This document shows positions 32,556-52,744 of a DNA stretch of 64,000 nucleotides, one piece after another (positions within the stretch are counted from its first letter, which is position 1; each line of letters starts with the position of its first letter). Position numbers and translations under genes: made by a program. Origin of the DNA: Trichuris trichiura (lineage: Eukaryota; Nematoda; Enoplea; Trichinellida; Trichuridae). The stretch is taken from positions 2,170,001 to 2,234,000 of the forward strand of contig JBAJFE010000023.1 of NCBI GenBank assembly GCA_037903355.1. The letters run 5' to 3'. The notes beneath the pieces were generated by a model. It was given only the letters and a program-made list of their open reading frames with translations, was not told the DNA's origin and made no database searches.

Positions 32556-32700
32556 ATCGCTGAAGACGGGTCTCGAATGGCGCGAAGGCTCTGAAGAATT
32601 AAAAGCTTTTCAATGGGACATACGTCCCATATAAGAAATAGTTTAACATGAAAATTCACAGTCCCGTACCAAGAAGCTACATTTAGAAAATAAAGTCAAG
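32556..32700. repeat. Diverged relative of the 32.8-kb palindrome
   Basis: GCTGAAGACGGGTC at about 32560 and CAGTCCCGTAC at about 32662 recur at and beyond the palindrome (about 32887 and 33000). This suggests an older or partial copy of the same element. Confidence 0.45.
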
Positions 32701-32783
32701 TCGAATTAAATAAGGGAATAAAGCATAGATGAAGCCGATACAGTATGATAAAAAGTAAATATAAGCAGGTATTTAAATCTATC

Positions 32784-32969
32784 ACGGTTGCAATGTCCCG
32801 TTGATGTGCCCAATAAACGAAAAAACTTCCTCCGTAGCTTTCGGGTCTTTCGCGACCCGTCTTCAGATTATGTGTTAATCTGACCGCTGAAGACGGGTCG
32901 CGAAAAACCTGATAGCTCCGGAGGAAGTTTTTTCGTTTATTGGGCACATCAACGGGACATTGCAACCGT
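32784..32969. repeat. Palindromic element with 83-bp arms
   Basis: The left arm (32784-32866) and right arm (32887-32969) are inverted copies differing at only a few positions, around a 20-bp loop. Both arms start with ACGGTTGCAATGTCCCGTTG read inward and contain CGACCCGTCTTCAG next to the loop. It has no coding capacity. It has the form of a miniature inverted-repeat element or a hairpin-RNA template. Confidence 0.9.
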
Positions 32970-34610
32970 AATGAAGACATTTAAATATGAAAACATACAG
33001 TCCCGTACTAAAACATCACATCTTCAAAACATAAGCAGGTGACATTGTTCGGCCTTCTTTTTCTTTCCATAGAGCGGTCTCTTCAGTCAACTCTGTATGG
33101 AAAATCGCAGTTTGGATAATTTCACGTCATTATTTTTCTTTTTAGCTCTGTTTGTTTTGCTTTATTGCTTTCGTGTTTATTATGTCACCTCATTTTTGTC
33201 CAGCTTGACTGTTTCTTTATTGTCACTTCATTTTTCAGTTTTAATTGACTCTCATTAGTTTCGCTGTCTTTGTTTATCGACTTTTATTACCAGCTTTGTT
33301 TAATTTATGCGTATGCCTAGGTTACCTTTGTTTTTTACTTTTTCTTAATTTCTAATAACGTGTGTGTATGTCCTGAGTTCACTTTCTTAAGGAAAGAAAG
33401 CTTTTTTCTCGTTTAAACTCGCTTTGCTCACCTTTATATTAACTATTCATTCCGCTTGGTACTAATTTCAACTTTTTCATTACTGCGGCACGTACCCTTA
33501 TGTGACGTTGCGCGATTCGCGCCAAAAGCTTCGTGAATTAAACAATGGAAAAACAAGCAGACGAGTGTAATTTTGTGCATTTAATGGAAACAGTACAAAA
33601 GAAAAATCACATCGAGGATGGACACGCACGTTTTTTTCTAATTGAATTAAGAAAAAACAGCAAACGCGATAGCGTGAATGAATAAACAGGGACTTTGGTG
33701 CTTTAAAAAAGTAACTTTTTTGAATTATTAAATTAAACAACGTTCAATCAACCAAGGTTGAAATAACGCAATTAGTGGTTGTCCAAGCGACACTTTGTAA
33801 ACATCATTTGCAAGCGACTTTGAATTTTACGCCTTCCTGTAATTCATTGACTGCAAAGCTAACTGCGCCTACGCTTTAATCAGTTTACCATTCAATTGAA
33901 GGGCGTTTAGAACGACAAAATCTTTACAAAATCTCTCTTTTCAGACCGTTTTCGTAGCAAATAACTTATTCCATTTATAACCGGTTAACGAACCACCGTC
34001 AACGATGCGTCCCAACAGCTGTTGCGGGGAAGGTCATTCAGCTGTGCAAAGAGAGGTAAGTTTGCACGATCGTATAGCAAACTTTTCCTTGACACGCGAC
34101 ATGTAAAATCGAACTTTTCAATTAGCTTGAGACAATTGCCAATTGTTCAAACCGATTAATGATTTAGGGCAACAATTTGAGCGTAGTAGCAGAGTTTTTA
34201 CTATTGACGCGAAAAGGACACTTCAATTCCCATTCCTGAGATCATTGACGTTAAAAAAACAATGACAGTTGAGTACAACTTTTCTAATGGACATGTAATA
34301 GAATTTTCAAAGCGGCAATGCAAGTTGGGGCGTCGAACCAACAGATCCTAATCGTAAACATTATTATTACGCTGGAACAAAGTGGCAAACTTTGCATCGT
34401 TAATGTATCGCCTCTGTCGCTTGTTGGGTCAAAATTATACATGCTTAGTAATAGTGAAAGAAGGCCGTTAATAAGCGAAAGTCTTTGAATTGCAAAAGCT
34501 GAACTGATTGAAGCGCGTTCCATTATTCGCCTTTTGCAACATGAAGACTAGCACTAACCATAAAATAGATATTTTTCTAGGAGGAGTTGGCAGATAAATG
34601 ACTGCTTTAC
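32970..34610. other. Intergenic, no gene seen
   Basis: AT-rich with T-rich tracts (33100-33500) and no coding signature on either strand. Confidence 0.5.
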
Positions 34611-37139
34611 CTAGCTGACCAGTTTTTCTCGATAAGGAGTGCAACCAGCGTGCAGTTCACCGTCGAACCATCGATGATGCCCTTCGTTGCTATAAAGACT
34701 GTGCGTTGTGGCATTTTCAGAAAAAACTGAGCTGCGTGTTGTCCCATTGCTAGTTGATAGTGAGCCAACATAGGCGTACGGTTTCAAAGTAGCACCGGAT
34801 AGATATACGCTGTCCCGTTTCTTCATTGTTCCTCCGTCGGAAACGTTTTCGTAGCACCAGGCGTCACTCTAAAAACATTGACTTGTTTCCATGATGCACT
34901 CATTGGAAAGATGAAGGCTTTTGCGCCCCGCTCTTGGCGCTGCTTCAGTGAAAAAGAATATTTTGCAATAGCGAAATACTTAAGTTGCGCGCCGTCACGA
35001 CTCGTCATTGCATGTTTGCAGGCTGAACCGGTAATGGGACATGAAAAAGTAATCGCTTGCCCGGTTCATTAGTGACCACTGCTACTGAACTGCCACAACT
35101 CTTCAAGCAAGCGATTTACTGCGCACTCCTCTTCGGCTCCAGACGAGTTCCATCAACTCAGGAGAGTGCAGTAGATAAATAGTCGGGACATCTTTTGATA
35201 CAAGTGGCCCTGTCTTTCCGTTGAAGTCGTTCTGATTTCATCACGTACCGTTTGCTAGGAGAGCATTAACTCATGCCGGCTGAAAGAAGCCAGCCTAGAA
35301 TTGGCAAACTGAAAAACTATTCAACCTCCAATTACTCACACGCTATCTGTCGTGCATTGAACGACCCTGTTTTTGTTTCTACAAGGTTGCATCTTTTCAT
35401 GCAAATTACCTCTTGCTACTTGTAAGGTCACTGTGGTAATAATTAATTAAGTGTCGACAGATGACTCCTTGTCTTTATGTCAAAGTCTAAGGTTTTTCGC
35501 CGAACCCTGTCGAAGAAACAGTCGACTTGAAGGGCTTTTTCTCCTGTTTTGCGGTAGAGAAAAAGATTTCCTCAAGGAAGAATAGCTTATGACTAATGTT
35601 CGTATACTTTTTTTCCTGAAAGGCAATATATTTTCGCTTGATGATGTTCAGGTGGTCTCTCTGAATTTGTCCACAGAAAAAATTGCCTCTGCAGTGAGAT
35701 ACGTTTCTTTACGAATAGGAATCCAAGAAAAGTTTGAAACCGTAAAACTACTAAGCAACTTATACTCTGATTGACGAATACTCAGTTGGTATTACTCTAG
35801 CAGATAAAGTAGGAAAGATAGTGTTAGAAGAGACAACGACGGGTACCGTATTATTAAGGCCAACGCACGTCAAACGAGTTATCTCTGATCATTAAGCTTG
35901 AGTGAGCATAGCAAAGATATTACCGTAAAGCTTTATGGCTTGACCTTTACCCACGGCACTTCTTGTTCATTGCCCTTGTAACTGGCCAATACAAGTCAAA
36001 GAAGTACGTGGAGCGAACAAAAGGATTGTCCGGTCGAGACTAGAGCAAATAAAGAGACCACTGTGGAAGAAACCGTGACCTGCGCCGAGGACCTTCCGAA
36101 AGATACGCAAGGAAAAGAAAGGCACCGCAAGCCTCGACCCCATTCATCTGGTGCCTAACCCGTTATACGACCTGCTGGACAATGGTGGCCAAGACACCTT
36201 GCTGGACCATGTTGGTAAATGAGCACCGGTGCAAGCGGCGGTGTAAATTTTACTAACCTGAAAAGCGGGACTTTTTGACTTGCCGACTGTCCATCGATGA
36301 GTACTTCTCCTTCTTCGATATTGCCATACTGTCAAAAACGACAAACCAACTAAGGAGAGCAGAAAAATTACAGCCACGACAATAACTGTTGTCAATGTCA
36401 GCGATCCTGGATCCAAGTAACCCAAAGGACGGCGCTCAGATCCGTCGGGTGGCAGCTCCCTTAGGGCAAGTGAGTCGGAGTCTGCCTGAAGGAAAACATC
36501 ATGACCGTCATCACGCGCGCTATCCGAAGTATGCCAATAGACAATGGGCTCCGCTGCTTATTTTAACGCAAAAACGTTTTAAATCAAAATAACTTGTTTG
36601 TTCAGTAATATTACCTTATTTGAATGAGTTGCTGATTCATTGAAACTAGTAGAAAGAATGAGGGGTACGTGAGCTGCCGGAGTGATGTCGATCTGCTTGG
36701 TAGCCACTAGGTTATCCTCTGTCGTTTCCGTCGGCACATGTTCAAATAAAGGATCAATCAAAGGTGGCTTGTCGTCATTGTCGCCAGGAAATTGAACGTG
36801 CGGAGATGGAGAAAAATCTGAACCACCTGAAGACTCGAAGACTACTTCTGCGGGTTCAAAAGTGTCTGGCATTGATCCAGGTGGCCCCGCATTGTTGTCT
36901 TGGTAATTGCCTTCGTTCGTCTCTTCAACGTAGCTTTTCACCAAAGCGTCAGCAACCTGTTTGGCCCGTTGAGATTCGTCCACGCCGTTTGGAAAGGTGC
37001 CCATTGGATAAGCACTGCAGAATACCACGGATGTCATTGCTTGAACGAGAATAATCGGCTAGTTGAAGAAAGTGGAATTGAATAATCACTCACCAAACGA
37101 AGAGAACAGCAAAATTCCCGCTGCCGAACGGGACGCCAT
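34611..37139 (-). CDS. Single-pass membrane protein with tyrosine-rich cytoplasmic tail
   Basis: Four exons, 37139-37094, 37039-36615, 36485-36258 and 34868-34611, keep phase throughout and give 318 residues. Introns are 54, 129 and 1389 bp. Residues 1-25 are a signal peptide. An acidic, Pro/Ser/Thr-rich ectodomain with an SSGGS stretch runs to about 180. A hydrophobic segment (TTVIVVAVIFLLSLVGLSFL, about 187-206) is followed by the stop-transfer motif YRRRR. The tail carries Tyr239 (CYENV), Tyr255 (VYLSG), Tyr264, Tyr266 and Tyr292 (LYSNE). YENV and YSNE fit the YxN pattern bound by Grb2-type SH2 domains when phosphorylated. I do not recognise the family. The last junction is the least certain: an alternative acceptor after 36201 would end the protein at 36163 with a short tail. 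Confidence 0.6.
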
Positions 37140-40100
37140 GGCGTAGGAGTGATAAGACCTAAAGCATTTCCCTATGACTAGAATATATTGGAGTTAAACG
37201 CTGGCCAGTCAGTCGGTCAGCGATGATCCAGTGACCTTCGATGGCACCTGCCGATCTGTATCAATATACCTTTGTGCAAATAACCACCGTCAACGTTAGT
37301 TTCGTATGATTTGCGACAACGTAGCAGCGGAGTAATCGAATCTTTCCTGCTTCACTACGAACACGCTGTCATCTGCGCACTAGACTTCTTCATCTGTGTC
37401 TAAATGGAGGTCACTGCATTGTCACTTTGGTATGAGTTGGCTCGTTTCTCTCAAGCCCAATCATTGCTTCCTCAAGACAGAAGTGATAGGGTACTTTAGG
37501 AACCTTAAGCTGTCGCTAAGCAGAGAAAATATCGTATAGCAAAAGTGCAAACTTCGGTTAAGTCACCTTGCGCACGCCCTCGTCTACCCATGGTGAATGA
37601 TCACTATAGCGGACCAGTTGAACTCACGTTTAAAAGATTTAAATGGGTGCAAAAATTTTAAAACTGCCTAAATGACATCAGCTATTTGGTACGCGAAATG
37701 CGAAACCCCATGGAATCGGTGTGCAAACGGACCAGGGCAGCTCCGTTTGCCCAGAAACGGGAGCGCATTACTCCCGTTTGAAAGAGCTTATTCACTCGCA
37801 ATGAATGGTGACTCTACAAAAGACGAGAGAGTGAGAGAGTTATTACCCAACTAGTCGGCCCAACTGCAACGGGGAAATTGAATGTCATATTCTTTGGATC
37901 TCCGCAACTTAGGTTGCTGCAAGGAAGTTAGGCAAACGTTTCTAACTCTTGCGCATGGATTGTATTGGTGTTCTCCTTAACCGGCCACTGAAAGTAACAA
38001 AAATTGCGCTTCTTCAAAACTGACGCCCCAATTCCGTGTAGGAGTCGCGTATTGTGTCCGATTTTCGGCGCTTAACTAACACGTCGAAGAGTGGACGCGA
38101 AAGGTCCCAAAAGACAGCGTACAAACTTTTCTTTCAGTTAAAATGATTAAGTTAAAAAACATCTTCAGAGAAAAAAGTGTTGCCTAGAAACGCTGTAAAA
38201 AAACACCTAAGCCCAACCGTGTTGATATATTTGCTCCGAATCCAATTAATGCTTAAAACATAGGCGGGAGTAGAGCAAGCCAAGCTGATTGAAGCAGTTC
38301 CAAACGGAAGGAAAGTGTAATGTAGTGACTTGAGAAAAAAAATATTAGCAGAACTGGCAGTTGTCGATTGGCCAACTGGAAGCATGGACAGCAGTCCTTA
38401 TCTGAGCGCACAGTATCACACTGAAAACTGGGTCGATCATATTGTCGAATTCCCTTAAGCAATATTCCACTTGAGTAGTTGCCATGTCCACCAGGTGGTA
38501 AATGTAATTGCTATTTCCTCCTTCGAGCTTTGTGAGCTTTTATTTTAAAAGTAGTTTCTTAATGCAGTGTAGAAGTTAGCTGAGGAAGAACTAGGTAGAG
38601 CTACGTGTCAGTATCGTATAAACTCTTCAAAGTGATACGTCGAATACTGTAACAGGCAGAAGGTAGGCAAGAACCCTTCGTTATAGGAAACAATAGCATG
38701 AAAGGCAGATGGTCATTGGCAGGAAAACAGTGCACCTGTCAGGAGGCTGCATGTGGCTAATCCCCGTCGACTAGGGTCCCCTAAGTCGCTTAGCGATGAA
38801 TAGACTTCCAAGTCGACGAACAATTAACAAACAGGAGAGCTTCACGGTAGAAAGTAGCGCTGATGATAAGTATGGAGCGACTATAAACGGTCTGCATGTT
38901 TTCCTTTCTTGATCTCGACTTGAAGGTCAACGAAAGAGGGACAAAATGGATCGACAACGTTCATTGAACGTTTGGTCAAAAAATATGGCGATAGAATTGG
39001 CGCCATGTATGGGCTTTTAGTCAGTCGCCTGTGCGAATCAAGGACAAGCATTTCTCGTTCCTTGCGCCACCGGCTAAATCCTTATGACACGTGACGCGGC
39101 AGATGATTTCCAATTTCGTCTTCCATGTCAACAGGAGAGGCTGAAAACGTAAACTATCAAGAAATGAAAAATCGCGACATCTGCACACGTGATTCCTCCT
39201 TATAGCAATAATAGGAAGACATTCTTGGACTGCGCGTGTTTAGCGCGATTATTCAAAGTTTCATCAAAGCATTTCCACTTATCTTTTGCGTGCGTTTCGA
39301 CAATGGCGTCCATTTTAACGTCAGGCACACTTTAGTAAATTTACATGTAATCGACAAGCTTTCATACGCAATGCAAAAACGGCAAAACGATCTTTTTTCA
39401 GACTTCAAATTCGCGTCGTTCTAATAAGCAGTTTGTGGTCAACAGGTCATCATTAAAAAATGTTTGCACACTAAATTCGGACCTTCTCCGCGTGCTAAGC
39501 GATGCCGGTTCTTGCGAAACGAAAGGCATTTGTAAATAAATTATTGTAAGCTGCCTCGTTTATTCGTACGGCGCTTTCCGTAAATCGTTTAGAATTATGC
39601 TGCTTTCGTTTCGATTGTTATCGTCAGAGTGCGAAGGCGCTTCACATTCTATGAAAAATGTTGAATAAGCAAAGGAAACAGTTTAAAATTCATCCATTGC
39701 TTCACGACACTGATTGTCTTTCCTGCTTTCTCTAACTTGTTTTCCGTACTGTACAGCGAGTTAAATAGTAGTAGTATTCAGGTAATCTTAGTTATGCCTC
39801 ATGGTTAGCTAGAACGTTAAAACCGTCAAATGTGTGCATATGAAATAAGCGTAGCGTTAAGAAACTGATCGACCTGACGGTGTGTTCACCTTTGGAAGTT
39901 TGTAACTCGACTGCTTATGACAATTTAGGAGTTCTAGATACAACTAGATTTGAGAATGTTATTGAATATGAAGCCATGTTTATTCTGCCTTGTCTCGTTG
40001 TCGCTGCGCCCATGTAAAGGCATGGTTTAACATTAGCAGCATCTGAGTGGGTAGTTGGCATCATTTTTCTAACTGCGCTAAACAAGTTACCCTTTTGGAT

Positions 40101-40520
40101 GAATGGCTCCCAATGTTACGACGAAAATTCAATGGAATGACCTGTTTCAGCACAGCCTTCTGAACTTGATGCATTCTCACAGCGGGTCATTGATGGAAGG
40201 AGAAATTTACAAGAAAACAGGAATTCTCTTTCGCCTGGACAAACTTTCGCAAATAATTCAACTTTATCAGCTGGGCTGTGCCTTAACCTTACGCTTTAAC
40301 ATTATGAAGTGGCAGTTACGTTTTTATGGCTCCGCTTTGATAAAAACAGATTTAAAAAACTGCTTCCGACATTATCGGATGCAGTTGAACGTTCTGTGAA
40401 TTAAGCCAATTGCATTAGGGAACGTAGGAAGTTTTACCAGGCATCTGTTAGGAGAGAATGAGTAACCGTTTTGGTCCCACAAATCAATTCGATGCGTACA
40501 TTATTGAAGAAAATCAAATG
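37140..40520. other. Intergenic, no gene seen
   Basis: Scattered short open frames on both strands without family signatures. The left end should hold the promoter of the membrane-protein gene and the right end the 3' UTR of the first cathepsin C gene. Confidence 0.5.
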
Positions 40521-45089
<4,569 letters not shown>

Positions 45090-47053
45090 TTTTGCTCATA
45101 CACCAGAGGGTCCTCGATTTTTCAAGAAGTACCTAACAAGTTCAAATCTTCGACAAACTAACCATAAAATTTTAGGGAATTGATGTGTAAAAGTAAGCGT
45201 AGAAACTCCCGCTTTTTACGATATCAGCATGTTTAGCAGACCGACCTTTTTCGTCCTTATTATTAATATCGCGTATTCCTTTCTAAATACAGTGTTCCAA
45301 TAGCCTTCAGAGGAGAAATATTTATGCCGCTTGTCGCGTGTTGTGCTGCTCTGACTGACATGAAGTCTTATCAGCGGTGTGTAGCTGATGGCTGGTTATT
45401 TCTCTGGTATGGGACAGTAACCATACTAGGGCATGTTTACTGACTAATCATTGTAATCCCTAACCAAACGACTAAAGAAGTTACGCAAACAAAGTCAGTG
45501 TCGCGACGGTTTTGAGAGGATAATACTGTAAGGTTGTTTTGCAGTCCACTTTTGCTTTTATGGTAAACATTAACTTGAAATTACTTACGTAATCAGCTGG
45601 TTTGTTAAGGCAGAATTTAGGAATAGCCATTCTAAATGACTTCGCAAATAATTTTATGACGACTGAATGGGTTGCGTGAAATTATGCGTATGGCTTATTT
45701 TTCAGCCTTGAGTTGTAAATATGATTCACTTTTTGTGGTTCGTGTAATAGTTGCGATCAGGTTCTTACGAATTGAGTAAGCGTTCATACTTTCAAATTGC
45801 TTGAACGCAAGAGCATGTGAGAATTGACTCCCATTTTTATTACGATAGAATCAACAGTGCGCAGAGAACTCCCTAACGACCGTTCTTTTTTACAGTATTA
45901 CCAGCCTTTGCTTCTTTTTATACGGATTTTGAGTCCCGTTGAAAAACTTTTATTACTAAATTCTCCGTAGCTTTCGGGTCCAAACGCGACCCGTCATCAG
46001 CGGTCTTAAATTGACGTATGAATAAAGTGCACGAGTGACGTACAAAGTGTGATAGATGTTTAAAGGCCAGTGTTTTAAAGTGGGCCTTGTGGTTTTTTCT
46101 TTGTCTGTCAGTATTGCCAGCCTCTTTAAGTTTTATCGTACGCGCTCGGTTGTATTTCTAATTAGCAAATGTTTATTACAAGGCGGGAGTGAAAACTCAC
46201 GCCTCGTATTAACCTCAAAAACGAAAGTTTATCCTCGCTTGGCCTTTGTACCTGCGCATCACACAACGAGTGACGATAATTCACTTTTTCGATAATAATC
46301 TCATAACAAACCAACCGCAGCTGGCAAAATGCCTTCTTAAAACAGCAAGCACTTGACCCACATGCGGGGAAGTCCACACTTACTGAAAATTCCTTAGATT
46401 TATTGAAAAATTGCTGACTGCTTAAAGGATAAATATCTGAAAAGACTATTTTTTTTATCCTGGGAGCGGTGTCCTAAGCACTTGCGGCTGGTTAATTCTG
46501 TTAACGTTAGCACTTTTGTGTTTGAAAATGTAGCTGTTTTGAATGGGCGCTTATGAATTTCATAATTTATTGCAAATCTGCAACCGATTGGTTCTTTGTA
46601 AACCGTTTCAGGGCAGTTGTTGTCCCATTTCAGAGTAGGGTAAAATAAAGGGTTATTTTGCCCTTAATAAATTATGAAGCATTGCTGCATACGATAGCGT
46701 TTACTATTTCCATGCTGGACCTATCTTCAACCCTTACGCAATTTGTTATGTGCACATCCTTCGTGTGAATACTACTGAGTAGTAAGCTGGTTGCTTTTAT
46801 AATTTTCCGGGATATCTCGAGTATTTTATTTAAACATTTTGTTTATTTTGCTGCAGCAGCATGTAGCTTTATGTTTTTTGAATGCTGACTTTTTGCCATT
46901 TATTCGTTACCTTTCGCAAAGGTGAAACCTCGTTGCACGTAGTTATTAGGGCTACCAATCAATGTATTGTATTTTCTGTCGTACAACAACAGCTTTTTTC
47001 GAGGCATGTTCGTCCATGATTGACAGTGCAAACGAGATAAGCGTAAGTGAATA
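45090..47053. other. Spacer between the cathepsin C paralogues
   Basis: About 2 kb with no gene seen. It should contain the paralogue A promoter and the paralogue B 3' UTR. A 45-bp stretch at about 45962-46006 matches one arm of the 32.8-kb palindrome. Confidence 0.5.
45962..46006. repeat. Solo arm of the 32.8-kb palindromic element
   Basis: CTCCGTAGCTTTCGGGTC followed by CGCGACCCGTC and CAGCGGTCT repeats the left-arm core and loop-proximal sequence of 32784-32969 with small changes. Confidence 0.65.
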
Positions 47054-49383
<2,330 letters not shown>

Positions 49384-49854
49384 GTGAAAAACAGGAACAG
49401 TGCTCCTTCCACTACGATACGAATCGTAGAAGTGTTAGCTATGTAGCATAACGCGTCAAAAGGAAAATGTAGATAATAGTTTTAAAGTGCACAGAAAACA
49501 AACATTAGGCGACTTATCAAGTCAGGCGTAGGTGGGACTTATCAAGACGCGCCACCCAAATAGTGATGACTTAACAGTAGATAAGGTTTTGTTTTAATTC
49601 TTTTGCTGCTTTGTTCTTGTCATTCGTTGTTCGTAAAGACCATCCTTCGGTTGCATATTTTCAAGCCATGAAGAACATACCTACCCATTGATTAGCAGGA
49701 TTTTTTGCCCACGTTGTTGTTATTGTTGTTGTTGAAAGCGCTATTTCCAGAGGCATCAAAGTTTCGCGCAATTACGGTAGAGACAGGATAAATTCCTGTT
49801 TTTCGGACAGACCTTTCTTAAAGAACGGTCCTGTTGCTTATGGGTTCCGCAGTC

Positions 49855-50010
49855 TGAGAAATGCGGATTCGTTTCTGTTAAGCATGCGCCCATTTTCTTC
49901 TGCCTTTATTTGACCCTAAACTGAAATATAAATCTTATATTTACATCAGGGCAGGAAAGGATGTCCAGCGAAGTTACGCTGTGACCGTGGTGCGCGCACT
50001 CGACAAGAAC
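49855..50010. repeat. Dispersed palindromic repeat, left-end copy
   Basis: It starts TCTGAGAAATGCGGATTC, which is the reverse complement of the right end of the copy at 50155-50335 with few changes. CTTCTGCCTTTATTTGACCC and GGGCAGGAAAGGATGTCC form the inner inverted pair. It ends GTGACCGTGGTGCGCGCA, shared with the copy at 52430. Confidence 0.65.
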
Positions 50011-50154
50011 CTGTAAAAAGGAGCCAAAGATCGTAGAAATTTGTTGTCTCAAAGTTATTTCTGGGACTACCCAACATAGTTAATCATTTCTTGTGTAACT
50101 TATTGTCGTTCGTTCGCGTTTTGTCAGTTATGCGCCCCATTATCATACTGTAAC

Positions 50155-50335
50155 TTTGCTGGCCATCCTGTTCAGTCTTCATGTAAGTTTAAACCTAAAT
50201 GTAAGCCTTAAATTTTGGCTTAGGCTTAGCCGAGGACGGAACATGATAGCTGGCATGCTTGGCAGTAAAGGTAGAAGGGGATGGCCATATGCTTAACAGA
50301 AAGGAACCTGCATTTCTCAGACGGTGCGCTTAATC
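50155..50335. repeat. Dispersed palindromic repeat, right-end copy
   Basis: TTGCTGGCCATCCTGTTC near the start is inverted as GAACATGATAGCTGGCATG downstream. The centre is rich in TTAGGCTTA. The right end reads CTTAACAGAAAGGAACCTGC and ATTTCTCAGA. Confidence 0.65.
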
Positions 50336-52429
50336 GACAAGACCTAACATAACTGAAACAACCGTTATATTCGTTTGAAAAGCAATAGTTGAAAGCATTC
50401 TGATCAGGCGAAGGGGAACAAGTGGGCCTGAGCCAACGCAGCTAATTGAGGACAAAAGCTGGAAAATCGAGCCTGCTAGACGTTATCGGTGGGTTTTCGA
50501 AGTGTAACTTTTCACTTAATTTTTTGTTCCAGGCTTCAGTGTTTGCTTTGAGTGCGGAGGTTCTTTTTCTGCGTTCTGTAGTGTGCGCTTAAGGTAAAGA
50601 AAAACATGTCATCTTCGGCAGATGAAATAAGACTTGTCGAGCTTCAATCTTTTATAAGGCCTACAAATTGGATATCTTTGTTAGTAAGGAGATCTTCTGT
50701 TTGATAAATTGGAGACTGAACTACCAACCAATTTCATTTAATAGTAGCATTTCTATAGGGCATATCAAAATGCCAGCTTAAGCTTAAATGAACGAACAAC
50801 AATGGACGTGCTTTTCTCTGCACATGTTCTCCTGTAATATCCGGAAGACTGGTTTGATTTTTTTTGCGACAAGTGGTTATAAAGGCAGCTGAAAAAATTT
50901 TAGCGGGTTAATTCTTTTGTTACGGATGCTGCTATTGCGTTATTCTGTTAATGTAACGGATTAGCAGTTACCACCAAGTTTTTTGCCCGAACCTGAGTGT
51001 TCTGCTTACTGTAGCTAGCCACGCCACCACGTTTGAAGCGTGCCCGCAAGCGATCGTTCCCTGAGGGTAAGTGACAAGTGAAGCAGTTTCTTTAACATTT
51101 TGGTTATTATGTTTGTGTGTATGTTAGATTTTTTATTGAGCACTGCTTACGAGGCTTTCAAAAGTTGGGCAGTTATGTAGTATGGTGATCAACTGCATCA
51201 TACCAAGCTTAGCTGGTCAGCCGAAGGCGTTGTCTTGCCAAGATGTTTTGAGGTTTGGAAAGATCAACTTTACGCTGAAACAGTTATCGCGTTATCCAAA
51301 TGGGCAGTTCTCAATCAAAATGAACATATCGAACGTTTATCCTTTATTTGTATTTCGCCTGCTCAGATAGCACAGTAAATGTACAAAGCAAATTTTCTAA
51401 GTAATGATCGGGTTGTCCACTGCGGAAAACGGGCAGAAATGAATTCACAAGAATAGAAGCATTCGCAGTTTTCGGAATTGTGTAACTCCGTAGGCTTTAG
51501 CTGACGACGGAAGACAGTTCCGTCCGTTTTTTGACAGTGAAACTATTTACGGCTATAAACTGGTTTTCAAAGAACACGAATTAGTAAATCATCTTAACGA
51601 ATAAGAAAACCATGCCAAGTGTTTATTAACGGGAATAAAATTCACATAGGTTTTTCTCTTTATTACGGATATGCCGTTTTCACACCAGAAATTTTTTTCG
51701 CAGGGCTTTCTTCTCCATCTTTGGGCGGTTTTCAGATATACAGACAAGAAAAACTAAAAAACCTCTCTTGACGTTCACCAAGACTGGCCGCTGAGGAGCT
51801 CTCTTGTCTTGCCTGAGAGACAAAAGGAAACAGGAAGAGGAAAGAAAAAGAGAGTGGACGATTTAAATTTCTTTGTTTAAATTCTGTCTGCATTGGCTGT
51901 TTCAACTATTTTATGTTGTGTTTTCACCGAGGACGTCGGCGAGAAGCAGCGGCTACGGGGGGCAGGAGTAGGGTCAGCCTCGGTGAGTCGAGGATCGACT
52001 CCACGGGTAGCCACGTCGGTTGGCAATACGACAGAACTCCTCAGCGGCTGATCCCGGTGAACGCCAAGAGAGGTTTTTTAGTTTTTTGTTTGTATGCGCT
52101 GAAAACGGCTCAAAGCTAGGGCTGATAGCTCCGCAGGAATAATTTCCGGTGTGAAAACGGGGTATCTGTAATAAAGAGAAAAAAGGATACGAACCCTTTG
52201 CAATTCAACCATATGCAAAATGTTTTGATTTTTGGTTAAATTCAATGTTTCAGATGACTTTGCCGCATTTATTTGCTAGCGGTTGGTGAGCCTACTTTGT
52301 ATCTATTGTTTAAGCTCTTTAGAATTTTGAATGCTGCTTTTGTTATGTGAAACTTTTGTACTTAGTTCAAGCAGTGAACTGCTTTAATGTTTTTTTGGGC
52401 CTTGTAGGTTATGTACTCAATCTTCTGAG

Positions 52430-52600
52430 AAATGTAGCCTTTTTGTGCTAAGTATGCGAGCTATTTTGTTCTGCCCTTATCTAAGCCAAGGCATAAGCCT
52501 TATGTTTAGGCTTAGGGTTACGAAAGTACAGAAGAGGATGGCTCGTAAAGTTACAGTATGACTGTGGCGCGCATATCCGGCAGGACTGGTTTTTCCATCT
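52430..52600. repeat. Dispersed palindromic repeat copy
   Basis: TTCTGAGAAATG at the left, TTGTTCTGCCCTTATCTAAG, a central TAAGCCTTATGTTTAGGCTT palindrome, then AGAAGAGGATGGCTCG and TGACTGTGGCGCGCATA. The order matches the other copies. Confidence 0.65.
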
Positions 52601-52744
52601 CCTTTCGCCCTGCGCATGGTCAGAAAACGGGATGTTAAGTTGCCAGTTGAGCTCGGAAAATTAGCTTTGTTATTTGTCTTATTTCTTTGTAACTTTGTGG
52701 CTGTTGTAAGTTGTCGCTTTTGATGCTTTTTATATTCAACGTTC

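Larger units (their letters stand above)
49384..52429. other. Upstream of cathepsin C B, repeats, no gene seen
   Basis: Apart from two repeat copies, only short open frames occur. An inverted-repeat-like stretch near 51500 (CTGACGACGGAAGACAGTTC) resembles other hairpins here but was not paired with certainty. Confidence 0.4.

Noticed and set aside
36001..36222. Plus-strand open frame with coding-like composition opposite the tyrosine-tail gene
   Set aside because: No start, splice context or continuation. It is partly the complement of a possible alternative minus-strand 3' end.
40103..40399. 98-codon plus-strand open frame after cathepsin C A
   Set aside because: No family resemblance. It lies just 3' of the minus-strand gene in AT-rich sequence.
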